DNA of 64,000 bases from Rhopalosiphum padi (taxonomy: Eukaryota > Arthropoda > Insecta > Hemiptera > Aphididae): assembly GCF_020882245.1 (NCBI RefSeq), contig NC_083597.1:2824581-2888580 (forward strand), given 5' to 3'. Below, piece after piece: positions 38,301 through 51,200 of this stretch. The notes beneath the pieces are model-generated. The model did not search any database, was not told the DNA's origin, and worked only from the letters and a program-made list of their open reading frames with translations. Both the position numbers and the translations under genes were made by a program. The number at the start of each line of letters is the position of its first letter. Position 1 is the first letter of the stretch.

Positions 38301-41300
38301 TGTTATCATGAAAACATTTATAATATAATAATTAAATAAAAAAGTTAATACCTATGTTGATTGTTAAAATAATAATGTACCATTATACTACAAAATAAAA
38401 TATTTTAGTGGTCACTTTTGGTCGTTATCTTTTATAAAATTACCTTGGTAAAATTATGCACAGCTACAAGTATTGAAACAATATTACTCTGAACACGACA
38501 GTCGTTAAACATATTAACAGTAAGAAATCAACCAAATTAGAATTATAAATAGAGAACCTGAGAGTCCTTATTGGAATACCACGTACGTACTACGTACTGG
38601 CGTACTACATGAAAATATAAGATACCTTATAACGATATCGAGTAAACTTATATAATATTATATTATATACTGTAATAATAAAAGCATATATTATATTCAA
38701 TTCAATTGTATTTTTTATAGTTATTACTTATTAGATATTCTGTGTTCTTTTTTTTAGAATTTTTGGGGCATAGCTCCCTTCCCCTCACCCCTAAAGCCAG
38801 CACTGCGTTGCATAAATAATTTAATAGGTATTAAAATACATTATTTTTAAAAGAAAAAACAAACAAATATTCACAGAAAATTAATTAGTAAAAACTGATG
38901 TGTTGAAAAATAACCTAAGTTAGGTTATTAAGATATACATTATAAAATATGCTTATTTTCATTTATTTTTATGAAGTTTGTTTAATATTAAAATTAAATA
39001 TCATTAATCAAATGTTATGTTTTTATTCCTATAATTAGATAATTTAAATATCAAACACTAACGTCTATGACGAATTGCGATACCTAGTTTTTACGATTTT
39101 GTTATTGATATTTTATTATTCAATTAAAAATAATTATAAATAAATATTAAATTTATTCAAAATGAATTAATTTAAATCTAATATTTCATAATTTTACTAG
39201 TACTTTTCGTTAAAAATTTATAAAAAAAAAATTTGGAAAGCTTGAAGTTTCGATAAATGCGTAATAAATCATTATCAATTAATCTATCTGTAAAAAAATT
39301 TTAAAATATCAAGGTAAACAGTTTTCTAAACTTTTAATACCATTTCAGTTCTATATGACTTGGATATTAATCTATGTATATCTATATAGTAGATACTTTA
39401 GATAGTATTTCGAATTTAGATACTTCTATTCATTTCTCCATAATAAATATAGATTTAAAATAAGAGACTTTTTTTAAAAAAAAAAAAAGAAAGAAATTAA
39501 TGTAATTTAACATTGATGATATTCTTGCCACTTAGAAAATCGTGTACAACTGTTTATTTCAATAAAGTCATTTAAATAAGAAATATATTATATTTTCAAA
39601 ATATATTGTTAGGTAGTTAGGTGCTCGCGATATATTTGCTTACAAGTTACAACTGAACATAATATATATTAGAATAACGTATCGGATACTCACGACTTTT
39701 TGCAAAAACCTGTGAATGTCAATGGTGGGGTTGCGGACTTTCTCCAGAAGATATCTTCCCGTCAGATGGTACAGTTTCACCGGCCAAAACGGGGATAAGC
39801 TATAAATTATTACAATAAGGAAAAGTATTAAATACCCATATAATATAACATTTTATACTATACGGTAGGATCCATTTAACATAATACACTCGTTATTTTA
39901 GAAAACACAACACGAATGTTTTTGAAAAATATTTCTTTTACACAATTTTAAATAATTATAAAACAACATTTTTGAAAAAAAAATATTTCTTACTATTTTT
40001 TACTCTTCGAATCATGATGTACATTTTTAATTTCTTATTCTAAAGCAAAATATTACTCAAAGTATTTCAATTTATCAAAATTCAATTTCGAATAAGTAAT
40101 TTATTAGTTAATTCATAGGCACAAATAAGGGGGCGCTTAGAGGGTATTAGCACACCCAATTTTAAAAGTAGCGCCCTCAAATATTTGTTTTACACTATTA
40201 CAATCAATAGCTATTTAACGCTATGCCTGGAAAGTGAAGAGATTAAGCACCCTCAGTTTTTTTTTATTGAAATTGCGCCTATGTTAGTTATAAGTAAGTA
40301 TTTAAAGTTATAACTAATACACTACTCAGTCAAACTTCGATTTTTATAAAGAGAAGTACTCCAATAAATAATCTGCTTTGGAATAAGGAATTAAAAATGC
40401 ATGTTTTCATTAAAAAAATAAAAATATAATAATAATAAAAATTGAAAACAGTAAATAATATTAAAATGTAGTTTGTTTATTTATTTTCAAAAACATTTAT
40501 AGCTTTAAAAATAATGAGTGTTAAATGGATCACGTGGTATAAGCAATAAGTATAGTACCCATTAACACAACTATTACAACATAGGCGACACGAAAATAAT
40601 ATTATCGTTGTCAGAAACGTGTCTCTGTATTTAGTCATATAGACAACAATAATATCTGTATATAGGAGGTAGGTATCAGCATTGTTGTTATTGTCGTTGA
40701 CGCGACTTACTAACTATGAGGCTGTATTATGCCTATGTTTATTTAGGCCCTTAACCATATGGTAATCTGGTTTCGTACACTATAACATGATAGATACCTA
40801 ACCTACCTATTATAATACATGCATTAAGTAAACATTATTATTAGAGGTTTCTTCTTCGCGTATACGATACTCTTTTACATATTGAAAATTTAAACATTTC
40901 GTTTGAATTATACATTTTACTTTCTACTGCAAAAAAATATATGCATATTTTTTATCTCGTTGTCTGAAACAATACGCACGTTTTTCTTTTGTTTTTTTCT
41001 TATTATCACAAAATTACTTCAAATTTTGTTTCAATGTTCACATTTACTGCGACATATTCTTATTTCTTTCATTATACGACATCTAATTCAGTCAATACGT
41101 CATGATATTGAGATTATGAAAATTGTAGTAGCTTGGTGTTGTTAGGTTCAAACGATTCGTGTATGGTAAAAGATTACACTTAATTGCAGTCATATTATGT
41201 CCCAAATGCACCATAACCTATATTCATGTGGGACAATTGCCCTTTATATTGAGTTTGGGTATATATTATATTCCTATAAGAGTAAGATTTAGGCTAGGCC

Positions 41301-44300
41301 GCTAGGATCCTATAAAAAACGTTAGTGTGTGAATTTAGAGTATTATTAGTCCTGCATATATTTATCTATTACGGCGCTACTGAATATATAAAAATGATCA
41401 CATCAGCACGACTTAAAATATCATAATATTATATAGTTTCTACAAAATGTAATTAATCAAATTAAAATATTGTAAAAACTTTCAAAATAAAATGGATCAA
41501 AAATAAAAATAACTGTTGATATAAAACTTGACTAACCATCAAAATCTTTAAAAAGGAAAAATAAAAATTATCAAAATGTTTCAGCCTAAAAACTTAATTT
41601 TAAATTACATTGAAATATTAATTATTACTTATATAACTAAATAATGTAGATGTATCTGATAATTAAAAGTTAAACGCATAACTTCCTAATATAATTAGCA
41701 TTTGAAATTACTTGTAATTAACTATCTTAATACATAAAATTACTTAGTAATAGTAAATATACGACTCACTGATTTCGAAGTACAGATAAACTTGAGGTAT
41801 CCTGAAATTTAAAAATTGTGTACGGTTTAAAATATTGTTTAACCAAGCATAAATTTAAAAACAATATACATCCTTTATAGTTAATACTCAATAACAACAG
41901 TAATAATACTTACATAGTATATTTCGTTCGAAATAGCATTTTTTACTATTTCTGCGTGTTTACTAGCTGCGAATTCATCACAAATTGAATTTACAGATTT
42001 GTTACTATCTGATAATGTTTTCATAATAAAATCCGCTGAGTTATAATTATCGGGACAGCGATAACCAACACTATATAGTATAAAAAATAATTAACATTTA
42101 TTCAGTGATCTTGAAAATGTAATTTAAATTTTATAGTGAATTCATTAAAATTTATTGATACAGCAAAAGTGTTGTAATAAATATTGAATTATAAAATTAT
42201 TTTATTTTTTATAACATTTATAAAAATGCGGACGGTCACCTAATAAAAAAATAATACTTGGACTTTGTAGAGAAAGATAACTAGAGAAATACCACGAAGA
42301 AGTCGGATAAACAATGTTGATGGAATTTAAATGCAATGTTTCAAAAAGATAGGACAGTTTGCAAAATACCGTATTATAGATTCTCAACTGTTAATATTAT
42401 TACATTGTAAAACTGGAATTGATGTTAGACTGATGTTGGAATTATTATTTATTTGGAACAATGGTTTAAATTTTAAAGTTCAAACATTGATTGCCCAAGT
42501 GCTATATAAAAAAAACACTGTTATCTACATCACAAAAATTTTTAATTCATAAACATCATATGGCCTATATCTTAACATCCTATTGTTGGGAACAATTATA
42601 ATTGAGATTCACAAATAATTTTACCTCTCAAAAAACGAAATAGCCTTGTTTGGCGGTCCCGAATAGGCAATTCTTCCATCAGCTACTAATATCAACTGAT
42701 TAAATACATTTAAAAGCTCTGTACTAGGCTGGTGAATTATACAGACAACTGTCTTTCCTCCGTCAGATACTAATCGTTGCATAATTTTAATAACTTTTTG
42801 AGCACTGTATGAATCTAATCCTAAAACAAATTATTCACATAATCATATTATATCACTGAGAAATGGAATACAAATCATAAAATAAACATTATAATATTAT
42901 GTTTGTTGTTGTTTTTTAAAAAGATTTAAAATAATTTCTCAATATGTATCAACAACTTTATGCTTTAATTAAACATAATATGTATCTAATAATTATATAG
43001 TTCTGTTTTTTTAACTGAAATTTTTATGCCAAACTGACATAGTATTTTTTATGATATTTTGGGATTTATCAAACATATGAATATTTTATCGATATTTTAT
43101 TTGGATTTTACAAACATATATAGTATACACTATATTCATACTACAAATACAATATGTGCAACTTATAGATAGGTATAAATGCACAAAAACATGATGACAG
43201 GTACCTGTCTATAAGATAGACAAAATATAATAATATAAGGATGTTATAAAGATGACAATTATATATGTAAAATTATGACTATAGGTATTTTTTTTCCAAC
43301 TAACACAATAAATCACGTTTATTCAAACAATTAAAAAATACGTACACTACTTTTTTTTCTTATGAAATAGTCAAATAGACATGAGTTTTGTAAAAAATTG
43401 AAAATTTTAGAATTAAATCTATACTGACAATTCCACATTTGTAATAATTAATAACCATCAATTTGAGAAAACGTGGTCGCAACACCAAATAAGCATACCT
43501 CAACTTATAAATTGTTATTTAATAGGTATGTACGAGTATGATCATAAGTGTAGTACTTAACTCGAATATATTTGTAATAAATATTGAAATTGTAATATAC
43601 GAAACAGTTATCGTAGTATATATGGATAATCAGTACTATTTATTGTGGTTGCAATTTTCATCTCTACCAAGCGTGGTTTAGGAAATTGCAAAATGTGGGC
43701 TTGCTAATCATTATATTTACGGAGACAATAACGATAAAAAATTTTTAGTTATATTTTCGGTTTTTATTTCTTACAACCCGAGAAAGTTGAGTACTCTTTT
43801 GCTTTTGATTTTATTTAATTTGGCTTATATACCATCTAATTTTTAGATAATCCAATTTTGCGATTATTTAACAGAAACTCATATGCAAGGAATATTCCCT
43901 CCTCTGTGGGCATTTTAATCAGAAATTATAACAAATATTATATATAAATCTCTCTATTTCAAATTTAACTCCGAGATTTTCTTATTCTTTCAGCTTTAAA
44001 GGCCATTGAGACCCATGGCTACAAAACAAACTTTTTTCCATTTGTCTTTGTTCAAAACTGCTTCATTGATATTATTTACCCCAAAGTTGTTTTAGTTCTT
44101 TTTGCTTTTGTATATCTATCTATGTCGGTCTTCAAATCGGTATCTTTCCCTGAGGAATCCAGTTCATTACATCATTAGCTATTGATTCAGCCTTTAATAC
44201 ATGTCCAAGCCAACTCAGTGTATTGTGTCATTTTTTCGCTTCTATGTTTAGTTTTCTAAATAGTTCCTGTGGTTGTCAGAATCCATAACTATATAAATGT

Positions 44301-47300
44301 ATAGCTGTTCTACAGGCTACACGGCGTTAAAGTTAACACATATGTATTTAAAATAATTGGTATTTTTTTAATTTAATTTAAATATATATATACATATATT
44401 CGGTTATTTTTTTTATCTTTTACAATTACATAAAACATTTTAATTTGATCGATGCATTTATTTATTTTTACATAATATCGTTGTAGTTGTCACGCTTAGT
44501 AGGTATTATGTACTCTGCTATCAGTTTCATAGCAATATTTGTAAAATTTATATTTTCTTTTGTCACAATTTACTATTTAGGTATACTTCAAGTCTTAGAA
44601 AAAAGTTTATTTTGTTACAATTTACTATCTCCTATAAAATAGGTAGGTACTGAACATCGTTACATCCTTACATCAAATTTAAACCATATTTCTCTGTCGT
44701 CAAAAGTTTGTAAAGTTTGTAAGTATATAACCTTTGCACAAAGTGCACACTCAATATACCGGTTTTCATAATTTATGCCGTGCTTTACACATGTTTATCT
44801 TAATTTCGTAAGCAACGCATCGTTAGGAATCGATTTCATAATTTAAGGAACCCGTAAGCATGTATTGGTACATAGTTAATTTAAAATATTTAGATAATAT
44901 TCAAGATTCAGGTTTATGTCAAATGATAAAAACTTATTGTAAAAAATTTATATATGATATAAATATAACATATTATACCAGTAGCAGATTGGCGTAGACT
45001 TAATGATAATAGTGTATTTCTATTAAAATTAATATTTATACTATAGAGTTTTTAATAACATGACACGATCGGGGGTATGGGACTCCCGTCTTATATAAAT
45101 GGAAAAAAAACTGTTGTTGACTAATATTTGAGAAGCTAATTTTCAAATGGTGGGCTAAGACACCATATTTACAGGGCAAGAACCAAAAAAAAAAACAAAT
45201 AGGTTTATTTATTTTATAATTATGTATTGTTTCTATTAATAAATTAATATTCTACAGTAATATAATTGTTTTATTTATTTAGATAATGATAATCTACTCT
45301 AATCTCTACTATTAATTGTAATGCATCCGTGAAAATTTAAAAACGATTAACTGAATTTGTTAATTGCTTACCTGTAGTGGGTTCGTCACAAAATAAAAAT
45401 GATGGGTCAGTAAGAAGCTCAGTTGCAAATGACACGATTTTTCTTTCACCGCCCGATAACATTATCTACAATATAAAATATATATAATAGGTATAATAAA
45501 CAAACTTATGTCATCCTGTATTCCTGTTATAAACTTTCCATTTTAGTACCTTTCCATTTTCTCCACCAGTCCCAATTCTAGAATTCGCACATTGGCCAAG
45601 ACCTAATTCTTCAATAACTGCCGATACACGATCTTTCAGATTTTTGTCAGTTGTTCTTCTGTCTAGTTTCAATTTAGCCTAGAACAACGTGTTCTTAAAT
45701 TTAAAATGACATAAAAAATCATTCGATAACTTACCATAAAATAAAGGTGCTCTTTAACGGTTAAAACTCCACAGAATAAGTCTTGTTGGTACATATATCC
45801 AAAATTGTGACTTTCAAAATTTCTAACAGAAAGACTTCCTATTTTCGCACTTCCTTCAAAATCCATTTGAGCTTTAAAAATATTTAACTTAATCATAATA
45901 AAAAAAATATGCAATATGACTTAATGTATTTTGTTGCTTAATAATAAAAAAAATTACCTGGAAGTTTATTAGCTAGAGCAGCCATCAAAGTACTTTTACC
46001 GGCACCGCTAAAATGTTGTTGATTATAGTTTAATTTTAATTTTAATTAAGTATTAAACTAATATTGGTTCATACAAACCTTGGTCCCATAATAGCTACAA
46101 GTGAACACGGTGGTATATATCCTTCGACTTGGAAAATAAATAGAATTTGTTTATTATAAACATTAAAACACGAATTCATAATATATTATAACATTAAATA
46201 GGTATATATTGTATATTATAAAGTGATGTTAATTATAGACTGTAATGTTGGATATTCAGAAGACTTAGATGTGTAGGTACTTTATATATAGATGTATACA
46301 TTTATTTTCCTTATGTGAATAGATACATAGGTAGTAGGAACTATTGGAGCCGAACTCATTGATACAAATATGCATAAACATTTCACAGCAATAATATTTA
46401 TTGTATTGTGCAAATATATAATAACGAAATAATTTAGTTAAAATAATCTAATTACTTAAAAGTTGTAATTTATAACCAATAAAATATTATTAAGTATTGA
46501 ATAAGTATAGATTTAACTATGTATCACAGTTATAATAATAATCTACAATCTAAAAATAAATAGTTACTTATTATAGGTATCAATAAAAAAAATTAGTTGG
46601 TGTATTTAAAAAATTTAAATCACCCTTTTTAAATATTATATTGCATTAAAACGACCATGCCTTGTTAATCATACTTACTGCTTATATTTAATAATTACAT
46701 AATTAATATTTAGGTAAAAAAAAATTATCTGATATATTTTAACATTAATCGTTAATATTATTGTACTTAGTAACAAAAATAGTGGATGTGCCTCCAACCT
46801 AGCTACCTAATATCTACTTATTAACAAATAAATGAAATTCAATACTTGTGATATCTTTACGTAATACGATAACATCAAATAACATTTAGTTTCTGAAATG
46901 AAAAAAATGAAATTTTTTTTTAATTGATTTTACCACCTAGTATTTTTGAAAGCTTATTATTGAATATCTTTATAGTTTATTCTGTAATATTAAAATATTT
47001 ATATATTATTATTATATATTATTTACCTAAGATAATAAAATTAAAATTTAATAACTCAGCATTTAAAAATACATTATTAAATATTTTTGTATAGCGTGAA
47101 TAATAAAAATATTAATTTTTTTCGTTGAGTTTTAATGTATTAGATTTAAATGATGTTTATTTATCTATATAAGTAATATGGGTTAAAAATTAAAATCTGT
47201 CTAAAAAGTTTATAAACCAACAATTTACAGTGACGACCGAGGAACTGGGATCATACAGGTATGGTGACATGGTGTAATAACTTGCATAATAAATTAATTA

Positions 47301-48178
47301 AATTAATTAAACGTATAGTTTAGGTACTATTATAGTGTATATAGTTGTTTAATATTTTTAGTCTATTACATCATATAGGTAAATTATGATTTGCTCAATA
47401 CCTAAATAATCTAAATGAATTTCTAAAATAGAATGTTTTCTAAATGTGTAGATCACACATATCGAAATGTAGACTGTAGTAGATAATGATAAGCTGGTTA
47501 ATATATTTTCATCATCATCTTAAATAACGATGGTAATATTTGAATATATTTGAATTATAAAAAAAAAACATTTTTTTATGTATTTATTGAAAGGAGGAAA
47601 TGGAACATTTTTTTGGAGCTGAGAATTATAAACAAATATTTTTCAAATTTGAAAATGCTCAAAAGGCAACTTTAGACTTGAAATAAAACTAAGAAAGTGC
47701 TATTACTACTACTTTATAGACTGTGGTAAATTTAAGAGTGGTTCCCACTAATAACGCCAATGAGAATGAATTTAAATAAAAGGAACTATTAAATAAGAAA
47801 TTTTCTTACACTTGCAATATATACTATTATATGGTACCTAGTATCTGCCTAATAGAAGTATTAGATACCTATACTATACAAATATTGTAATATTTAAACT
47901 TTAACGCAGGTATATGTAAAATTGTAAACTGATTCTTACCTTTATTCAGCAACAATTTTCTAGTTGTGATACTTGAACGCAACCATCGATCTTTTTTAAT
48001 CATTGCGTGTACACTCAAATTTTCCCAATAGATCGGTAAACAGTTTTCATTGTTTTCGCCCTAAAATATCAATATCTGTAAGTTTAATAGTCGCGCGTCA
48101 TAAAAATAACATATAACATTTCAAAATTACCCCATTGTTTGTGCATAAATGGAGGGTATTGTCGTGATCATCGGGCAC
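32351..48178 (-). CDS. ABCG (White-family) half ABC transporter, 5' end unresolved
   Basis: Membrane ATPase exporting small hydrophobic or pigment-type substrates, working as a dimer; the substrate is unknown. Minus-strand exons: 48131-about 48178 (or further), 47940-48060, 46079-46127, 45958-46007, 45735-45871, 45550-45678, 45372-45465, 42625-42820, 41914-42070, 41770-41801, 39694-39799, 34403-34630, 34079-34214, 32995-33100, 32624-32724, 32351-32532. From 48060 onward they give 607 residues plus stop with every phase matching. The nucleotide-binding domain comes first, as in all ABCG proteins: Walker A GPSGAGKST, Q-loop YMYQQDLF, signature LSGGERK, Walker B FLFCDEPTTGLDS, switch histidine IIHQPS. 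The membrane domain follows (GLCYLGTVQQTQVG, then several hydrophobic spans), ending VCFVTRAHLNKLF. No in-frame ATG exists in the first exon, whose open frame runs back to a stop at 48266, so at least one upstream exon is missing. One donor (34077-34078) is a weak GTCCGT. I cannot separate white, scarlet, brown and related paralogues. Confidence 0.9.
35954..35982. repeat. (TG)n microsatellite
   Basis: Imperfect TG repeat in the 5-kb ABCG intron 34631-39693. Next to it, 35985-36150 is a G+C-richer patch with CACACGTGGG but no coding frame. Confidence 0.8.
36891..37380. mobile_element. Tc1/mariner-like TIR element, copy 2 of 3
   Basis: The left end is CGGAATGGTCCACTTAAC after TA. The right end, inverted, is CGGGTGATCTATTTAAC, and both continue into (A)GACACTCAT. 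It is about 490 bp with no transposase frame, in an intron of the ABCG gene. The ends match copies 1 and 3. Confidence 0.75.
37686..38805. mobile_element. hAT-like non-autonomous element, about 1.1 kb
   Basis: The left end is CAGTAGCGACTCTAGGG. The right end, inverted, is CAGTGCTGGCTTTAGGG; 12 of 17 positions agree and both start with CAG as usual for hAT. Flanks are TGTTGCAT (37678-37685) and CGTTGCAT (38806-38813), an 8-bp target duplication with one mismatch. There is no transposase frame. A second element (37869-38049) is inserted inside it. Confidence 0.75.
37869..38049. mobile_element. 181-bp element with perfect 17-bp TIRs, nested in the hAT-like element
   Basis: ACCAGAGCATATTTTAA at 37869-37885 has its exact inverse TTAAAATATGCTCTGGT at 38033-38049. 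The interior contains further short palindromes (GGTGGCA/TGCCACC and CCCCATG/CATGGGG), so the single strand could fold extensively. It is far richer in G+C than its surroundings. No clear target duplication was found. Confidence 0.8.
39863..40537. mobile_element. Tc1/mariner-like TIR element, copy 3 of 3, interrupted
   Basis: The left end is CGGTAGGATCCATTTAAC after TA. The right end, inverted, is CCACGTGATCCATTTAAC, followed by TA at 40538-40539. At 675 bp it is longer than copy 2; removing the insertion at 40114-40283 leaves about 505 bp, close to copy 2. It lies in ABCG intron 39800-41769. Confidence 0.8.
40114..40283. mobile_element. CATAGGCG-ended small TIR element, copy A
   Basis: It starts CATAGGCACAAAT and ends AATTGCGCCTATG, which are inverted relatives. 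It is about 170 bp and shares GGGTGCTTAG-like, TATTAGCAC and GAAGA-TTAAGCA words with copy B at 56660. TTAGTTA occurs on both sides (40104-40110, 40284-40290), suggesting a target duplication. It is inserted inside copy 3 of the mariner-like family. Confidence 0.7.
43990..44330 (-). pseudogene. Decayed non-LTR retrotransposon reverse-transcriptase tail
   Basis: On the minus strand the sequence reads SWLGHVLKAESIANDVMNW then IPQGK (about 44130-44222), the well-known WLGHVxRM...PxGK block found after the RT domain of LINE-type elements. RP, then KQKELKQLWGK and WKKVCFVAMG follow in shifting frames, as in the same tail. Stops and frameshifts show it is dead. It lies in the ABCG intron 42821-45371. 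Confidence 0.7.
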
Positions 48179-48269
48179 GTTTGTGTTGAAAAAATACAGT
48201 GTATGTAGACGCCAAATCCATTGTTTATTAATATTACTTAAGACAAATAAATAGTAAATACTCTTTCAC

Positions 48270-51200
48270 TACTAAGAACGGCTCTACCGGGCGAATTGTG
48301 TTAGAGCTCTGTCTATTTCACTGAAACTATAGAGTTCATACAAGCCATCATGTAGGTGTTCAGTGTGTGAAGCCAAACACAATTAAAAAGTATCAATTGC
48401 ATTTCTGAATTATATAACAATATAGGTATATTATGTTGCTCAACAAAATAAAAATTTAAAAAAGTGAGAAAGTAAGGAAGTAGATAATTATAATTTGCTG
48501 TACAACAGATGTTGAGTGTATCTCCTCATTGATGTGTAAATCACTGTAATGTATATCTGTGATTGTTAAATTTGAATTCAACAATAAATCATTGCATGTA
48601 AAAACAATTCAGATTGAAGAGTTTATAGTCTAATTATATTGTGAAGTAAATTTTATAATGTACCTATTTTTGTTGATATTAAAAATTATTTATTTAATTA
48701 TTTTACACTATTATTAATACGGTGGTAGATTTCAATATTTTTTTCCGAAAACATTGTATTTAAACAACCAAGTTTAAACTTTAAATGTTTATGAAAAAAA
48801 ATTGTGCTAGTATATTTTTAGATTTTCTGACTTAAGTATAAACTATATTATGTTCAATGAGTTACCGCTATCTTGTATTCAATTGTAAAGTCTAAACAAA
48901 AAAATTGAACATTTAAAAAATTTGTAATTTGTTAAAAGTAAGTGTTTTAAAAGAAATATTAAGGTAGGTAAGTATAATTAGGTACTTATATAAGTTTAAT
49001 ATAATTATTATCTATAAATATTTGTTTGTTTTTTTTTGTAAAAATTTCAGTTTTTCCCGATTATTTGAAAAGAACTGCGAGAACGTAATGACTCACAAAG
49101 TGCCAACTACATTTTATTAGTTACCAAAAACCACCCTCAAGATTAAAAATTGAAACATTTTTACTGCTAAAAAATAAACAAACATAACTAGGTACTTGAC
49201 TCACCATTACTCGTGAATGTTAAGATTGAATACTGTATACTTATAAATGTAAATTATAGATGAAAATTGGAGTAGAATAACTTAGGAAGCACAATCCCCC
49301 CAGACGTTTTATACTATTTATTTCCTAGGAGATGGGGATACAGTATGAATAATTTTGATTAAAGTTTCCAAAACTTAGTACAAAAAATTTGTTATCAACC
49401 CATTGAGTAGGATATATATGTACATATAAATGCAATACCTACATGGTAGATAGGTATATATTAGGCAAAATACCTAACTAGGTAAATGTATTACACTTAC
49501 ACCAAAAGACTAAAAGATCCAACCTGTGAAGATGTCTACACATTTATCTTTCGATTTGTAAAAGAAAATCGGAAACTTGGTTGTTAATATACTTGTTATA
49601 ATATTTTGTCATTTTGAAACATAGGTATCATTGGTTTACGATAATTTATTATAAAAATATATAATTCTTAGATAACACAATTTTAGATAGGTAACCTATA
49701 AACTTACTAGATACTTAGTACTTACCTATAATTTTAAAATTTAAAAATTCTACAGGTATATTAGGTATAATATGAACATTTTTTTTCATATAGGTAGGTA
49801 GGTAGGTAGGTACCATAGTACCCAGTTACTATAAAACTTAATTATGTTTCTTTAAAGTAGATTTTAAGCCATATTATCTATAATAAATTAAAATGTTAGA
49901 TGACTTAAATTTCACTATATTATTACCTATAACTTATAAGTTATTTGCTTGAGATGATGTATCCGTTTAAGTTTAACTAGTGCGTTGCGTACAAATCGTA
50001 TCTTACTAATTTAACATTCAGCTAGTAGTTCTCAATGTTCTCATATTTTTGCTTCGTTAGTCTTAAATGTTTATTAGGGTACAATAATATACCTGTTGTA
50101 AAACTGAACGGTGACAACACGACGTCATTATTTACCAGTGGGTTGTTGGAAATGTTTTTTCCATGGATATTTCATTTTTGTAGTAAGTAATGATAATTTT
50201 TAATTGTTGTATTTTATGCACTTGCATAAGCATAAATATTATAAAACGCTTCAAAATTAATATGATTAGGTTTCTACCGAAAAAAGACTTCTAAAAAACC
50301 AAAGAAAATTTTAATGTGGGCTAAACTTATTAAACAAGAATTTCTGAATGTAAAATTGCTAATCTAACCAATACATACGTATTTCAACAATTGAGTTAAT
50401 AAAAACAGAGTATTATTACCTAATACAATTTATTATCAGTACTCAGTAGGTACCTACCTAATAACAATAATATCATTATTTGTGTTTTCAGTATCTAGTA
50501 TTTTATTAATATTTTTATTTTAACAAAAATTATTAAAAGATATAAATAACAAATACCTAAAAAAAATAAATGCCATAACTTCCTTAAAATTGTTTACAAT
50601 CGCAGATATTCTTTGTCGTTTTTATTATAGACATTAATAATTTTAATAATGTAATAACTGTAGTAATAAAACCAACAATTAATAAAATATGGACCAAAAT
50701 TATTACTAAATTATTCTAAAATTTATATACTTGATATTGCATAAAATAGAGAAAAATTTTTATTGATGGACCCTCTTTAACAAAAATAAATTTCACACCC
50801 AAATTCAATCAACATGTACAAGTTAAACCTGATTTATGGCTATATATTTTGATTATGTATTTGTATACTTTGTATTTGAGAGAATTTAAATGATCATATA
50901 AGTGTTGGTATACTAAAGATTTTAATATAAGCTAATATATAAATAAGTTTTACTTATGGACCACTACTAAATTAAAACTGAAAGTGTTAATTGAAATAAT
51001 TTTTTTTGTTACAAATTTCCAATAATTATATATTAAACTTATAGGTACCTATGTATAAATTATATTTTACAAGTAATTATCACAATAATAAATGGGATAA
51101 CATTTTAATACATAGAACTATGATTGAACTAATGTTTTGAACAAATGAACAATAATCAGAAAATGTTTTAAATGTTTAAAAAATACTTTTAAGTTTAAAT

